Origin: Clostridium sporogenes | GTDB lineage: Bacteria; Bacillota; Clostridia; Clostridiales; Clostridiaceae | NCBI RefSeq assembly: GCF_001020205.1 | Contig: NZ_CP011663.1 | Location: forward strand, 3,472,001 to 3,536,000 | Length of the DNA stretch: 64,000 nucleotides | Direction: 5' to 3' | Part shown: positions 54,904 through 63,787 of the stretch, piece after piece | Layout of the letters: every line of letters starts with the position of its first letter | Position numbering within the stretch: the stretch's first letter is position 1 | The notes under the pieces: generated by a model | Told to the model about the DNA's origin: nothing | What the model saw: only the letters and a program-made list of their open reading frames with translations | Databases searched by the model: none | Translations under genes and position numbers: made by a program

Positions 54904-57270
54904 TTATTTTAGCTCTACCACTGTAACACCAGTGCCACCTTCACCATATTCACCTAGTCTATGTCTCTTAACATGAGGATGACCTTTTAGCATATCCATA
55001 ATTGTTTTCCTTAAAACTCCTGTACCTTTACCATGCACTATGGTAACTTCCCCTAAACCACCTAAATAAGCTTCATCTAAATATTTATCTACAGTGTATA
55101 TGGCTTCTTCTGCATCCATTCCTCTAAGATCAACAGAAGACTCCACTCTGCTTAAATTCAAATTAAGTTTTTTAGATTTTTTTATTTTTGATGAATTGCC
55201 ATTAGAATTACTTCCCTTAGCAGCCCTTAAATCTTTAATATTAGCTGTTATTTTCATAATTCCAGCTTGAACTAATACATCCCCTTTATTGTCTGGTTTG
55301 GATAGAACTATTACCTTTTGGTTTATTGAAACTAAAAGAACTTCGTCTCCTTCTTTTACATTCTTTAAAGCTTCTCCTTTATGAACTGTTTTAATTTCCT
55401 TTTCTTCAATAGAATCTAATTTATCTTTTAATTTTTTTCTTTCCTCTTCTAATTTACGTCTTGCATCTGAAGAATAACCCATTCTTTCTAATTGTCTTAT
55501 GTCTTTTAATATTTTATCTGCCTCTTCTTTTGCTTCTCTTATTATATTTTTAGCTTCTCTTCTTGCATCCATAAAAGCATTATCTCTAACTTTTTGAAGT
55601 CCTTCTAATTTTTCTTCGTATTTTTTCTTTTCTTTATCTCTTTCCAATTTAAGATTTTCTGCAAGTCTTGCATCCTCTTGAGCTTTTATACTTTTTTCTT
55701 GTAAATTTTGAATTAATTCCTCAAATCTTATATTTTCATTAGATATATTTTCTCTAGCAAAATCTATAATATAATCTGGTAATCCTAATCTTTTAGATAT
55801 TTCAAAGGCATTTGATTTGCCTGGTATTCCTATTAATAATCTATAAGTAGGTCTTAAAGTTTCCACATCAAACTCAACAGAGGCATTTTCTACCCCTTCT
55901 TTTCTTAAAGCATAGGCTTTTAGTTCACTATAATGAGTTGTAGCAATTATCTTAGACCCTCTTTTTCTTAAATTTTCTAATATCGAAATAGCCAAGGCTG
56001 CTCCTTCTGTCGGATCTGTTCCTGCTCCTAATTCATCAAATAAAACTAAAGAATTTTCATCTGCTTTATCCATAATATCTACTATATTTTTCATATGAGA
56101 TGAAAAAGTTGACAAACTTTGTTCTATACTTTGCTCATCTCCTATATCCGCAAAAACATTGTTAAAATAACTTATTACAGAATTTTCTCTAGCCGGAATC
56201 ATAAGACCACTCATAGCCATTAAATGTATTAATCCTACTGTTTTTAAAGTTACAGTTTTACCTCCTGTATTAGGTCCTGTTATCATTAAGGATGTAAACT
56301 CATCTCCTAACTTAACACTTATAGGAACTACTTGTCTTCTATCTATAAGAGGATGTCTTCCCTCTATAATATCAACAATACCTTCATCATTAATAGTTGG
56401 ACAAGTACAATTATATTCACTAGCAAATTTAGCCTTAGCAAATATAAAATCTAACTCCCATACTATGTTAGCATCGGTCTTTACCCCTGTTATATTAGCA
56501 TTTATTTTAGATGATAGAACACTTAATATTCTTTCTATTTCTGCCTTTTCTTTTAACATAAGTTCTTTTATTTCATTATTTAAATTAACTAAACTCATTG
56601 GTTCTATAAAAAGGGTAGCCCCTGTAGAACTTTGGTCATGTACAAGTCCCGGTACCGCACCCTTATGTTCTGCCTTTACTGGTAAAACATATCTATCTCC
56701 TCTAACTGTATATATATTTTCTTGAAGATAGGAGGAATAACTTCTAACTAAAGAGTTAATTTTATCTCTTACAGAATAATTTTTTTCTTTTAAAGATCTT
56801 CTTATATTATAAAGAGTAGAAGTTGCTCTATCTGCTATTTCATCTTCTCCTTCTATGGCATTAAATATTTCTTCTTCTATTTTAGGTAGGGAAAAAATCC
56901 CCTCACATATATCCTCTAAGGCCCTATAGTTTTCCTCTTCCTCCTTATGATTTATATATTCTTTAAATCTTCTTGCACATCTTAAAACTGCAGCTATTTT
57001 TAAAAGTTGTCCTGGTAATAATGTAGATCCCTTTTCTGCTAAAGAAATTCCACTTCTTACATCATATACTCCCTCAAAGGGTGGTGCTCCCTTTGTAACC
57101 AATAATTTAAAGGCTTCCTTTGTTTCTTCTAAGTGCTCTCTTAATTCATATACACTATCATAAGGTTTTAAATCTTCTATTATATCTTTTGCAGCTTTTG
57201 TACAAGTATAATTTTTTAAAATTTCCTGTATCTTATTAAATTCTAAAACCTTAATAGATTTATCCTTCAC
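54904..57270 (-). CDS. mutS2: Endonuclease/ribosome-rescue ATPase MutS2
   Basis: This 788-residue protein lacks the mismatch-recognition domain of MutS. It has a core and lever region (to about 300), an ATPase with Walker A TGPNTGGKTVTLKT, LVLFDELGAGTDPTEGAAL and ATTHYSELKAYA, a long charged coiled coil (about 515-635), and a C-terminal Smr domain with SVDLRGMDAEEAIYTV and VTIVHGKGTGVLRKT. Reported roles in the family are suppression of recombination and splitting of collided ribosomes. It starts with GTG at 57270 behind AAGGAGTG. Confidence 0.95.
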   Translation of the reverse strand: MKDKSIKVLEFNKIQEILKNYTCTKAAKDIIEDLKPYDSVYELREHLEETKEAFKLLVTKGAPPFEGVYDVRSGISLAEKGSTLLPGQLLKIAAVLRCARRFKEYINHKEEEENYRALEDICEGIFSLPKIEEEIFNAIEGEDEIADRATSTLYNIRRSLKEKNYSVRDKINSLVRSYSSYLQENIYTVRGDRYVLPVKAEHKGAVPGLVHDQSSTGATLFIEPMSLVNLNNEIKELMLKEKAEIERILSVLSSKINANITGVKTDANIVWELDFIFAKAKFASEYNCTCPTINDEGIVDIIEGRHPLIDRRQVVPISVKLGDEFTSLMITGPNTGGKTVTLKTVGLIHLMAMSGLMIPARENSVISYFNNVFADIGDEQSIEQSLSTFSSHMKNIVDIMDKADENSLVLFDELGAGTDPTEGAALAISILENLRKRGSKIIATTHYSELKAYALRKEGVENASVEFDVETLRPTYRLLIGIPGKSNAFEISKRLGLPDYIIDFARENISNENIRFEELIQNLQEKSIKAQEDARLAENLKLERDKEKKKYEEKLEGLQKVRDNAFMDARREAKNIIREAKEEADKILKDIRQLERMGYSSDARRKLEEERKKLKDKLDSIEEKEIKTVHKGEALKNVKEGDEVLLVSINQKVIVLSKPDNKGDVLVQAGIMKITANIKDLRAAKGSNSNGNSSKIKKSKKLNLNLSRVESSVDLRGMDAEEAIYTVDKYLDEAYLGGLGEVTIVHGKGTGVLRKTIMDMLKGHPHVKRHRLGEYGEGGTGVTVVELK

Positions 57271-57385
57271 TTCTTTAACACTCCTTTTAACTTTCCTAGG
57301 TTTTTGTTACTTTTTCTATTGTCTTTTAATAACATCTATTATCAACTTAATTATAACTTCTATATATCCATATCTGATTTATTGT

Positions 57386-57573
57386 ATAAACAGAGTTCTT
57401 AGCTTTAAAGAGAGTTTTTACTTCCACTAAAGCTTATTAACAGAATTCTTAGGAGTTTCACTCCTTAGAAGTCGTTATCCTTTAGAAGAAAATCGTTATC
57501 CAGAGACGTAGCCGCTCTTTACTCCCACTTTCAAGAAGATGGGAGTATTAGAGCGGGTAGTCATCGGATAAAT
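57386..57573. repeat. Hairpin-rich intergenic repeat, copy B
   Basis: This 188-base element shares its ends with copy A (start ATAAACAGAGTTCTTAGCTT; end GCGGGTAGTCATCGGATAAAT) and carries additional internal hairpin units, including TTCTTAGGAGT/ACTCCTTAGAA. The right hairpin pairs CCGCTCTTTACTCCCA with TGGGAGTATTAGAGCGG and sits inside TTATCC/GGATAA arms. It lies just past the U32 stop, in the same orientation as copy A. It fills most of the 315-base gap between the U32 and mutS2 genes. Confidence 0.8.
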
Positions 57574-57585
57574 AATCTCATTAAG

Positions 57586-59952
57586 TTATTCTACACCTCT
57601 TTTATAATGGCCTCTTGTATAATTTTTAAAATCTCCCTTCCATTTTTCTTCTTTAAGAGCTTTTAATATATATTCCATTTCTTCATAATTTTCATTTAAA
57701 AAATCTAATCTAAAACTATTAATTCCCAGTGCTTTTAGTTCCTCTATGTTCCCTATTAAATTAATACCTGAATTATTATATATATGGCTTCTACAGAATA
57801 CATCTGTCTTAACTGGGAATTTAGCACTGATTCTATCTTTTAATATATAATTTCCTTTTTCACAAGCTTTATTACAGATAGAAGAACTATTTTTACCCCC
57901 AAAAGTACTACCTATAGGACAGTATTCACTAACCATATTTTCTATTTTACCATATATAAGCATTTGGCTGCCTAAATCCATATGTTTAACTATAGATTTT
58001 ATTTCTTTTTTATTAAGCTCTATACTTAAACAACTTCCTTTAATAAATTCCTTATAAAAATCCCCTGCAAAACTATTAAATATATTTAATTTATAATCTC
58101 CTATTATTTTTGTTCTATTGTTAAATTTATTTACTATTCCTAAATTAGCTGTTACTATACCTTTTATGTTGTGTATATTATCTTCTATTATCTCTTCTAC
58201 ATAATCAAATTCGCTTTTTATAATATTAGGAGCTTTTAAATATATGTTTAAATCTAGATATAATTCTTTTATTTTATGTAAATTTAATGTATCCCTTGTA
58301 AATAAATCTACCATTATATTTTTAAAGCCATTGTCCACTACAGCTTTTAACTGCTCGTAGGTATATACTGAAAATATATACTTTGGTAAATTGTTTTCTT
58401 GTATTACATTTATGCTACTGTATATATTATCCACATTAAACTCTTTTACTTTTCCACAATGTGGATGATTTTGTATTATATTTTCTTCTATGGAATTTAT
58501 AAGCATTCTACGACAATTATTTATTTCTGAAACAGGTAAAAATCCTTCTTCATAGGAATTAAATTTAATTTTATTTATCTTAAAAGGGGTTTCCCCACTT
58601 TTCATTAGATTTTCTTCTATTTTTTCTATAGATAAAGGTTTTTTTAGTGCCCTTTCTATTTCTTTCCCTTCTACAGAATACTCTTTTCCATTGTATCTAC
58701 AACTTAATTTTATTTTTTCTCCTACTTTAAAATCTAAATTAGCTTCTAAATAAATTTTCCTATTAAATTTATCTTCATATATTTTACCTAAGGATTGTAA
58801 AAGTTCTATATCTGAGGTTTTATATAATTCATCTTTAAATTTATAATTTAAAGGTTTTATTTTTACTAAATCTCCTTTATAGGCTTTTTCTACTTCCTTA
58901 TTGTCTTTAATTATACTAGATACTGTAAAGCCCTTATCACCATTTCTTATACCATCTTTTATTCTTAAATTTTCTTCTAATTTTATACTTTTATCCTTAT
59001 TTACTTTTCCTAAAGGTAATCCTGTATTTTTGGGGAAAGAATATGCCATCATATCTTTACCCTTGTTTCCATAAATGTATGCCTTTGAAAAACCCTCTCT
59101 ATTAAATAATTGCATTAACTCTTTTTTATTTTTTTCTCTTTCAAAATTTTCTTTATCTATAACTGCATCTATAGCTTTTCTATAACCTCTAACTACCCCC
59201 GCTACATATTCTGGTCTTTTCATTCTTCCCTCTATCTTAAAAGATGTAGCGCCGGCCTTTATTAAATCTTCCATGTTTTCTATATTACATATATCCTTAG
59301 GACTTAATAAATACCCCTTTGTTTCCTTATTATCCTTTTCATTTATCAATGTATATGGAAGCCTACAGGGTTGAGCACATCTTCCTCTATTTCCACTTCT
59401 TCCTCCTAATATACTACTCATCAAACATTGCCCTGAATAACAAATACAAAGGGCTCCGTGCACAAATATTTCCGTTTCTACATCTAATTCCTTTGAAATA
59501 TATTCTATTTCTTTTAATGAAAGTTCTCGTGATAAAACTATTCTTTTAAAACCTAATTCTTTTAAAAATATAGCTCCTTCTCCATTATGTACAGTCATTT
59601 GGGTAGATGCATGAATTTCAAAATCTGGTAAGTTTTCTTTTATTAATTTTGTTATTCCAGTATCCTGTATTATTAAAGCATCTACCCCTATGGAATATAA
59701 AAATCCTATATAATTTATTGCTTCTTTTATTTCTTCTTCTTTTATTAATGTATTAACTGTAATATATACTTTAACACCATATAAATGGCAATAGTTTATA
59801 GAATCTTTTAATTGCTCATCATCAAAGTTATTAGCATAGGCTCTAGCAGAAAATTTACTTCCACCCATGTATACTGCATCTGCCCCAGCCTGCACTGCTG
59901 CATATAAACTTTCCATGTTTCCTGCAGGAGCCAGTAATTCTATTCTTTTCAT
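57586..59952 (-). CDS. U32 family peptidase, large form
   Basis: This 788-residue protein has the U32 N-terminal domain (about 1-300) with ELLAPAGNMESLYAAVQAGADAVYMGG, the Cys-rich signature EIFVHGALCICYSGQCLMSS with RGRCAQPCRLPY, and SFKIEGRMKRPEYVAGVVRGY. The C-terminal half is of the DUF3656 type and ends with a second Cys-containing segment (SEYCPIGSTFGG, NKACEKGNY). Relatives act in tRNA or rRNA modification (RlhA, TrhP) despite the peptidase name, so a modification role is likely (inference). The ATG at 59952 has AGGAGAG upstream; a start two codons earlier is too close to it. Confidence 0.9.
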   Translation of the reverse strand: MKRIELLAPAGNMESLYAAVQAGADAVYMGGSKFSARAYANNFDDEQLKDSINYCHLYGVKVYITVNTLIKEEEIKEAINYIGFLYSIGVDALIIQDTGITKLIKENLPDFEIHASTQMTVHNGEGAIFLKELGFKRIVLSRELSLKEIEYISKELDVETEIFVHGALCICYSGQCLMSSILGGRSGNRGRCAQPCRLPYTLINEKDNKETKGYLLSPKDICNIENMEDLIKAGATSFKIEGRMKRPEYVAGVVRGYRKAIDAVIDKENFEREKNKKELMQLFNREGFSKAYIYGNKGKDMMAYSFPKNTGLPLGKVNKDKSIKLEENLRIKDGIRNGDKGFTVSSIIKDNKEVEKAYKGDLVKIKPLNYKFKDELYKTSDIELLQSLGKIYEDKFNRKIYLEANLDFKVGEKIKLSCRYNGKEYSVEGKEIERALKKPLSIEKIEENLMKSGETPFKINKIKFNSYEEGFLPVSEINNCRRMLINSIEENIIQNHPHCGKVKEFNVDNIYSSINVIQENNLPKYIFSVYTYEQLKAVVDNGFKNIMVDLFTRDTLNLHKIKELYLDLNIYLKAPNIIKSEFDYVEEIIEDNIHNIKGIVTANLGIVNKFNNRTKIIGDYKLNIFNSFAGDFYKEFIKGSCLSIELNKKEIKSIVKHMDLGSQMLIYGKIENMVSEYCPIGSTFGGKNSSSICNKACEKGNYILKDRISAKFPVKTDVFCRSHIYNNSGINLIGNIEELKALGINSFRLDFLNENYEEMEYILKALKEEKWKGDFKNYTRGHYKRGVE

Positions 59953-60121
59953 GTTCATCTCTCCTAAAATATTCTAAGGTTTATTATACAATAGATTAAA
60001 CATATTTAAAATGTTATATCTACTATTATTTATGTATTTCCACTAGAATACATTTTTATATAAGTTTTATTAAATTTCATCATCATTTGATTATTAATTG
60101 ATTTCTATGAATGCTTTTATA

Positions 60122-60277
60122 TTAATTTAAAGTTACGTTATCCACCCATTTTCTATTATCTACATATCATTCTATAGTTTTCTTTAGTCCACTTTGAAAA
60201 TCAGTTTTTACCTCCCATCCTAATTACTTTTTTATCTTAATTAAATCTATTCCACATCTTCTATCATGTTTCTCTAC
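60122..60277 (-). pseudogene. rmlB: C-terminal remnant of dTDP-glucose 4,6-dehydratase
   Basis: On the minus strand one frame reads VEKHDRRCGIDLIKIKK, stop, LGWEVKTDFQSGLKKTIE, stop, YVDNRKWVDNVTLN, stop. Apart from the two in-frame stops (TAA, and TGA where TGG for Trp is expected) this matches the C-terminus of RmlB/RfbB: the RPGHDRRYAID-like segment, LGW-P-x-T-x-F-E-x-G, K-T-I-x-W-Y, and N-R-x-W. About 51 codons remain and the catalytic N-terminal part is gone. It points to a lost dTDP-rhamnose or related sugar cluster. Confidence 0.8.
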
Positions 60278-60411
60278 CACCAAAAGTGAAGTAAATACAC
60301 ACTTTATAAAATGCCATGATTTTATTGATCAGATAAATAAACCTTATTTAGAAAATAGACTTAAAAATATAATAAAACATTTTAGTAAATATATGATATT
60401 AATAATATATA

Positions 60412-60650
60412 AAAGACTTCGCATCCCTATATAGGGATCGAAGTCCTAATATACCAAGTACCACCTTTGTTAACATATATATATTTCCTACACATGTTTC
60501 CTCTTTTAATAATGGTAAACTATACCTAGTATAATTTTCCTACAGAGTTCAAGGTTTAGCCAAAAATTTAGACTTTTAAAATTTTTTATCTAATATTTCT
60601 CTCCATAAAAACATACATCTTTACTATTTTTCTTATTATAAATATCATAT
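60412..60650 (-). promoter_or_regulatory. T-box-like leader relict
   Basis: On the minus strand AAAGGTGGTACTTGG (about 60473-60459) resembles the T-box motif AGGGTGGNACCGCG. It is followed after a short gap by a terminator with stem GACTTCG...CGAAGTC around ATCCCTATATAGGGAT (60415-60445) and TTTT. Upstream is AGTAAAGATG with GGAGAGAAA, suggestive of stem I. The CCGCG part is lost and no intact gene follows, so it is probably decayed. The specifier codon cannot be assigned with confidence. Confidence 0.45.
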
Positions 60651-60772
60651 TAATTTGAAAATTATCTTACTATTATTCTTAATGTATTGGTATCATAAGA
60701 ATCCATAATATACAAATAAACTAATATGACAAACACTTTAAAATAATTCTTATATTACTTTTAACTTATAGA

Positions 60773-61672
60773 TTAATTATTAGTTATTACACTGCTAGTT
60801 ATCATATTTCCTCTTTCTTCTTCTTCTTCAATGTGTTTCTCATTATGAATGTGTCTATCATCCTGTCTCTCATCATACTCATCAAATAAATTATCCATTT
60901 CCTGTGGTGGATAAAGGGTTGGAAGTTCTCTTTCCATAAATTCTTTACATGGATCATGTGAACATTTGCATTCTTCTGGCACTGGACAATAGCCATAAGC
61001 TGGAACCATTAATTGAACTACTATTTCACATTTAATTATTATGAATAATCCTAATGTGATACATAAGAATACTTTGTTATCTCCATTATTTGGATCATCT
61101 GGGCAAGTACAACCGCAATTACAACCGCCGCCACAGTCTATTTTTGAAATATCTGTACTTAAACAATCTCCTACTACTTCTATTTTTATAAACTGTTGAT
61201 CAACTTCCTCTGCTGATGTACATTCTTTACCTATTATAGTTTTAGCTATAGTATCTGGGCAATACAAGTTAGAAGCAGTTATAGTCCTATTTACTGAATA
61301 ACTTAATGTTTGTGTTTGTGTAACTCCATTTATTTCCACATCTACATCTACATCAAAGGTAATTGTATAATTAATAGTTACCTTCTTGTATCCAGGCTTA
61401 CCGTTTGAAACAGGGCATTTAGTAACAGAATTAACTATTACCTTTAAATTTTTACAACAACCCACGCATCTAACCTGTGATGGATCTGTAATATTGGGTA
61501 TCTGTTTACACAATTGTTCACAGTCATCTGTAGGTTTTAAACATTCTTTTCTTAAACATTGATCAAAAACTTTAGGTACTTGAATACAACATATTTCCAC
61601 TGGATCTGGTAAACAGCCTTGTTTATTTACAAAACCTGGACGTGGAATAAAATCTTTTGAATTAATAGCCAT
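60773..61672 (-). CDS. Cysteine-rich spore-surface protein, CsxA-like
   Basis: This 299-residue protein contains 24 cysteines, including CC pairs (EICCIQV, VGCCKNL) and a dense cluster CGGGCNCGCTC near residue 197. A central beta-rich part (YKKVTINYTITFDVDVDVEI) and a hydrophobic stretch VFLCITLGLFIIIKCEIVVQL follow. The C-terminus is acidic and His-rich. Its size (about 33 kDa), cysteine content and SigK-type promoter suggest a self-assembling exosporium or coat protein like C. sporogenes CsxA; identity is from memory and not certain. No signal peptide, as expected for a mother-cell protein. The ATG at 61672 has AGGAGG upstream; the frame open to 61705 is rejected. Confidence 0.7.
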   Translation of the reverse strand: MAINSKDFIPRPGFVNKQGCLPDPVEICCIQVPKVFDQCLRKECLKPTDDCEQLCKQIPNITDPSQVRCVGCCKNLKVIVNSVTKCPVSNGKPGYKKVTINYTITFDVDVDVEINGVTQTQTLSYSVNRTITASNLYCPDTIAKTIIGKECTSAEEVDQQFIKIEVVGDCLSTDISKIDCGGGCNCGCTCPDDPNNGDNKVFLCITLGLFIIIKCEIVVQLMVPAYGYCPVPEECKCSHDPCKEFMERELPTLYPPQEMDNLFDEYDERQDDRHIHNEKHIEEEEERGNMITSSVITNN

Positions 61673-61720
61673 ATAAATATCCTCCTTTTCATATAGAAGA
61701 AACATTGTTTTATCTCAATA

Positions 61721-61749
61721 TATAGTATGCATATAAAAAAATAAGTGTG
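61721..61749 (-). promoter_or_regulatory. SigK-type promoter of the Cys-rich protein gene
   Basis: On the minus strand CATACTATA (61729-61721) fits the SigK -10 consensus CATANNNTA fully. A CACAC (61749-61745) lies about 15-16 bases upstream, matching the short AC-type -35. Predicted start is about 40 bases before the ATG. Confidence 0.65.
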
Positions 61750-61876
61750 ATTAGTAAAAATATATTTTAATTATATAATTTTTATATAAATTATATAGAT
61801 TTTTAGTAATATTTTTCATTAAAAAGAATATAAGTAACTTATTGTTAATATAATTTTATAAAGGTAGGTGAATGTT

Positions 61877-63640
61877 ATGAACTCCAATAAATCATATATT
61901 TTTAAAAATATATATGGTAATATGTATGAATTTTACATTAACAAAGATAATAGCTTAATGTGTAATAAATTCTCTGAAGAAACAAAAATACTGGAGAACG
62001 TTTTAAAATTTAATATAAATGTTACTTATTTAGGAGTAATAGAAGTAGTCTGTATAACTTTTGATGGATTTATCAAATACTGTAAATTCAATAAAAAATG
62101 GTCTATTCAAACTCTTTATAAATTAAAATCTCATAACAATAATATAGATGAAGCAAACTTATTTTCTAAAGGAAATAAACTTCATATATTTTTTATGTTT
62201 TATGAAAATAAATATGATTCTAGAGGAAACATTCTACACTATGTATGGAACGGAAACAAATTTAAAACTAATATAATAGGTCCTATAAACACTATTGATG
62301 GTGTAGAAAAACATTATAATTTAGAAACATTAAATAATACTATTAATATGTTCTACATAACTAAAGAAAAGAACTCTCACGTTATTAATTTATGTAAATT
62401 TTTAAATAATGATGGTTGGAGCAGCCCTAAAAAACTATATAGATTAGATGGCAATAATATCAATTTTTCTACTTTAAAGAAAGATAAACAATTTAATATT
62501 TTAAATTTATCTGAAGAAAATGGAATATATACACTAGAACATGTAACAATAGATATCAAAGATAACATTAATAATTTCCCTATTTATAAAACAAATAATA
62601 CTATATATAAATCTACATTAATTATATTCAATGATATATTGTATTGTGTATGGTCAGAAAATAATAAATTAATGTATTCTTCTTTTAATGGAACCAAATG
62701 GTCCAACTGTTATAAAATAGATACTAAATCTTTCGACAATATAGATATGTATAAATATATATATGAAGAAAGTCCTTTAGATAAATCCATAGAAAGTAAA
62801 AACATATTTGCTTCTATATCTGATAATATTAATGTATTTTTACCTAAAGTCACTAAAACATATAATAATAATAATAAATATGATGCTGAAAGTACTATAA
62901 AAAAATTACTTCAAGACATATCTAAAAAAAATACTGTAAACTATGATTTAATGAACAAAACAATATCATTGACAGAAAAATTAAAAGAAAAAAATCTACA
63001 TGTTAATAATCTTATTGAAAATCTAAATAAAATTTCTATCCAAAAATCTAATATTGAAAGCAAATATAACTCTCTATTGGAAACTAATAATAAATTAAAC
63101 ATTCAAACGGAAGACTTTAAAGAAAAGCTGAATAACGAAAATAAAAATAATGAACTTATAAAAATAAAACTTAAAGAAAAAATAGATGAAAATGAAAATC
63201 TAAATAACATAATTCAAAAATTACAAAATGAAAATATAACAACAATAAAAAATCTTGATGATAAATATCTTATTAAAATTAAAAATATAAAAAAGCAACT
63301 TGAAGATAAGGAAAATCAACTTAAAGATTTACTTGATAAAAATAAAAGCTTAGAAAAAAATATTAAAGAATTAAAACTAGAAAATGATAATGCAAATGAA
63401 AAATTAGAAAAATACAGAAAAAATATTCTTTCAAACTTTAAAAATAAATATGATATAGAAGTTTCTACTATAAAAAAACAGCTTGAAGAAAAAGAAAAAA
63501 GCTTTCAATATATAACTGATTATTCACAAGAATTAGAAGCAACTTTAAACGAACTAAAATCTGAAAATTCACTCATAAAACAGCAACTAGAAAATTCTAA
63601 AAACAAAAATTTTATAGAAAAAATTTTTGGTAGATCTTAG
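61877..63640 (+). CDS. Beta-propeller-like protein with long C-terminal coiled coil
   Basis: This 587-residue protein is not assigned to a known family. Residues 1-310 contain repeated beta-blade-like units ending in W/F-N/D-G motifs (LHYVWNGNKFKTN, NLCKFLNNDGWSSPKKLY, LYCVWSENNKLMYSSFNGTKWSN), suggesting a propeller of the sialidase-like type. Residues about 340-575 form an almost continuous Lys/Glu/Asn-rich coiled coil with heptads (KKQLEDKENQLKDLL). It ends FIEKIFGRS. No signal peptide. The ATG at 61877 has AGGTG six bases upstream; a GTG three codons earlier overlaps it. Divergent from the Cys-rich spore protein, so a spore-surface role is possible (inference). Confidence 0.75.
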   Translation: MNSNKSYIFKNIYGNMYEFYINKDNSLMCNKFSEETKILENVLKFNINVTYLGVIEVVCITFDGFIKYCKFNKKWSIQTLYKLKSHNNNIDEANLFSKGNKLHIFFMFYENKYDSRGNILHYVWNGNKFKTNIIGPINTIDGVEKHYNLETLNNTINMFYITKEKNSHVINLCKFLNNDGWSSPKKLYRLDGNNINFSTLKKDKQFNILNLSEENGIYTLEHVTIDIKDNINNFPIYKTNNTIYKSTLIIFNDILYCVWSENNKLMYSSFNGTKWSNCYKIDTKSFDNIDMYKYIYEESPLDKSIESKNIFASISDNINVFLPKVTKTYNNNNKYDAESTIKKLLQDISKKNTVNYDLMNKTISLTEKLKEKNLHVNNLIENLNKISIQKSNIESKYNSLLETNNKLNIQTEDFKEKLNNENKNNELIKIKLKEKIDENENLNNIIQKLQNENITTIKNLDDKYLIKIKNIKKQLEDKENQLKDLLDKNKSLEKNIKELKLENDNANEKLEKYRKNILSNFKNKYDIEVSTIKKQLEEKEKSFQYITDYSQELEATLNELKSENSLIKQQLENSKNKNFIEKIFGRS

Positions 63641-63682
63641 AAATAATTATTTACTTTTAAAAACAAACCATAATAAAAAAAA

Positions 63683-63710
63683 CTCCTTGCATTTCATTAA
63701 ATGCAAGGAA
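63683..63710. terminator. Bidirectional terminator at the window end
   Basis: CCTTGCATTT (63685-63694) pairs with AAATGCAAGG (63699-63708) with a four-base loop, between two convergent genes. Confidence 0.75.
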
Positions 63711-63787
63711 TTTAGTTATTAACTAAATTTTTCTATATAATTTTATTTTAGACAAGTCCCTACCTTATTTAAAATAATTCTTAAAGA

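Larger units (their letters stand above)
59953..60772. other. 820-base intergenic region holding gene remnants
   Basis: No intact gene is present. The region contains the rmlB remnant (60122-60277) and a T-box-like leader relict (about 60412-60650), listed separately. The rest, 59953-60120 and 60278-60410, shows no feature I can support. Confidence 0.7.

Noticed and set aside
60802..60996. 64-codon minus-strand frame overlapping the Cys-rich protein gene
   Set aside because: It is a shifted-frame shadow of the Cys-rich gene, without its own initiation site.
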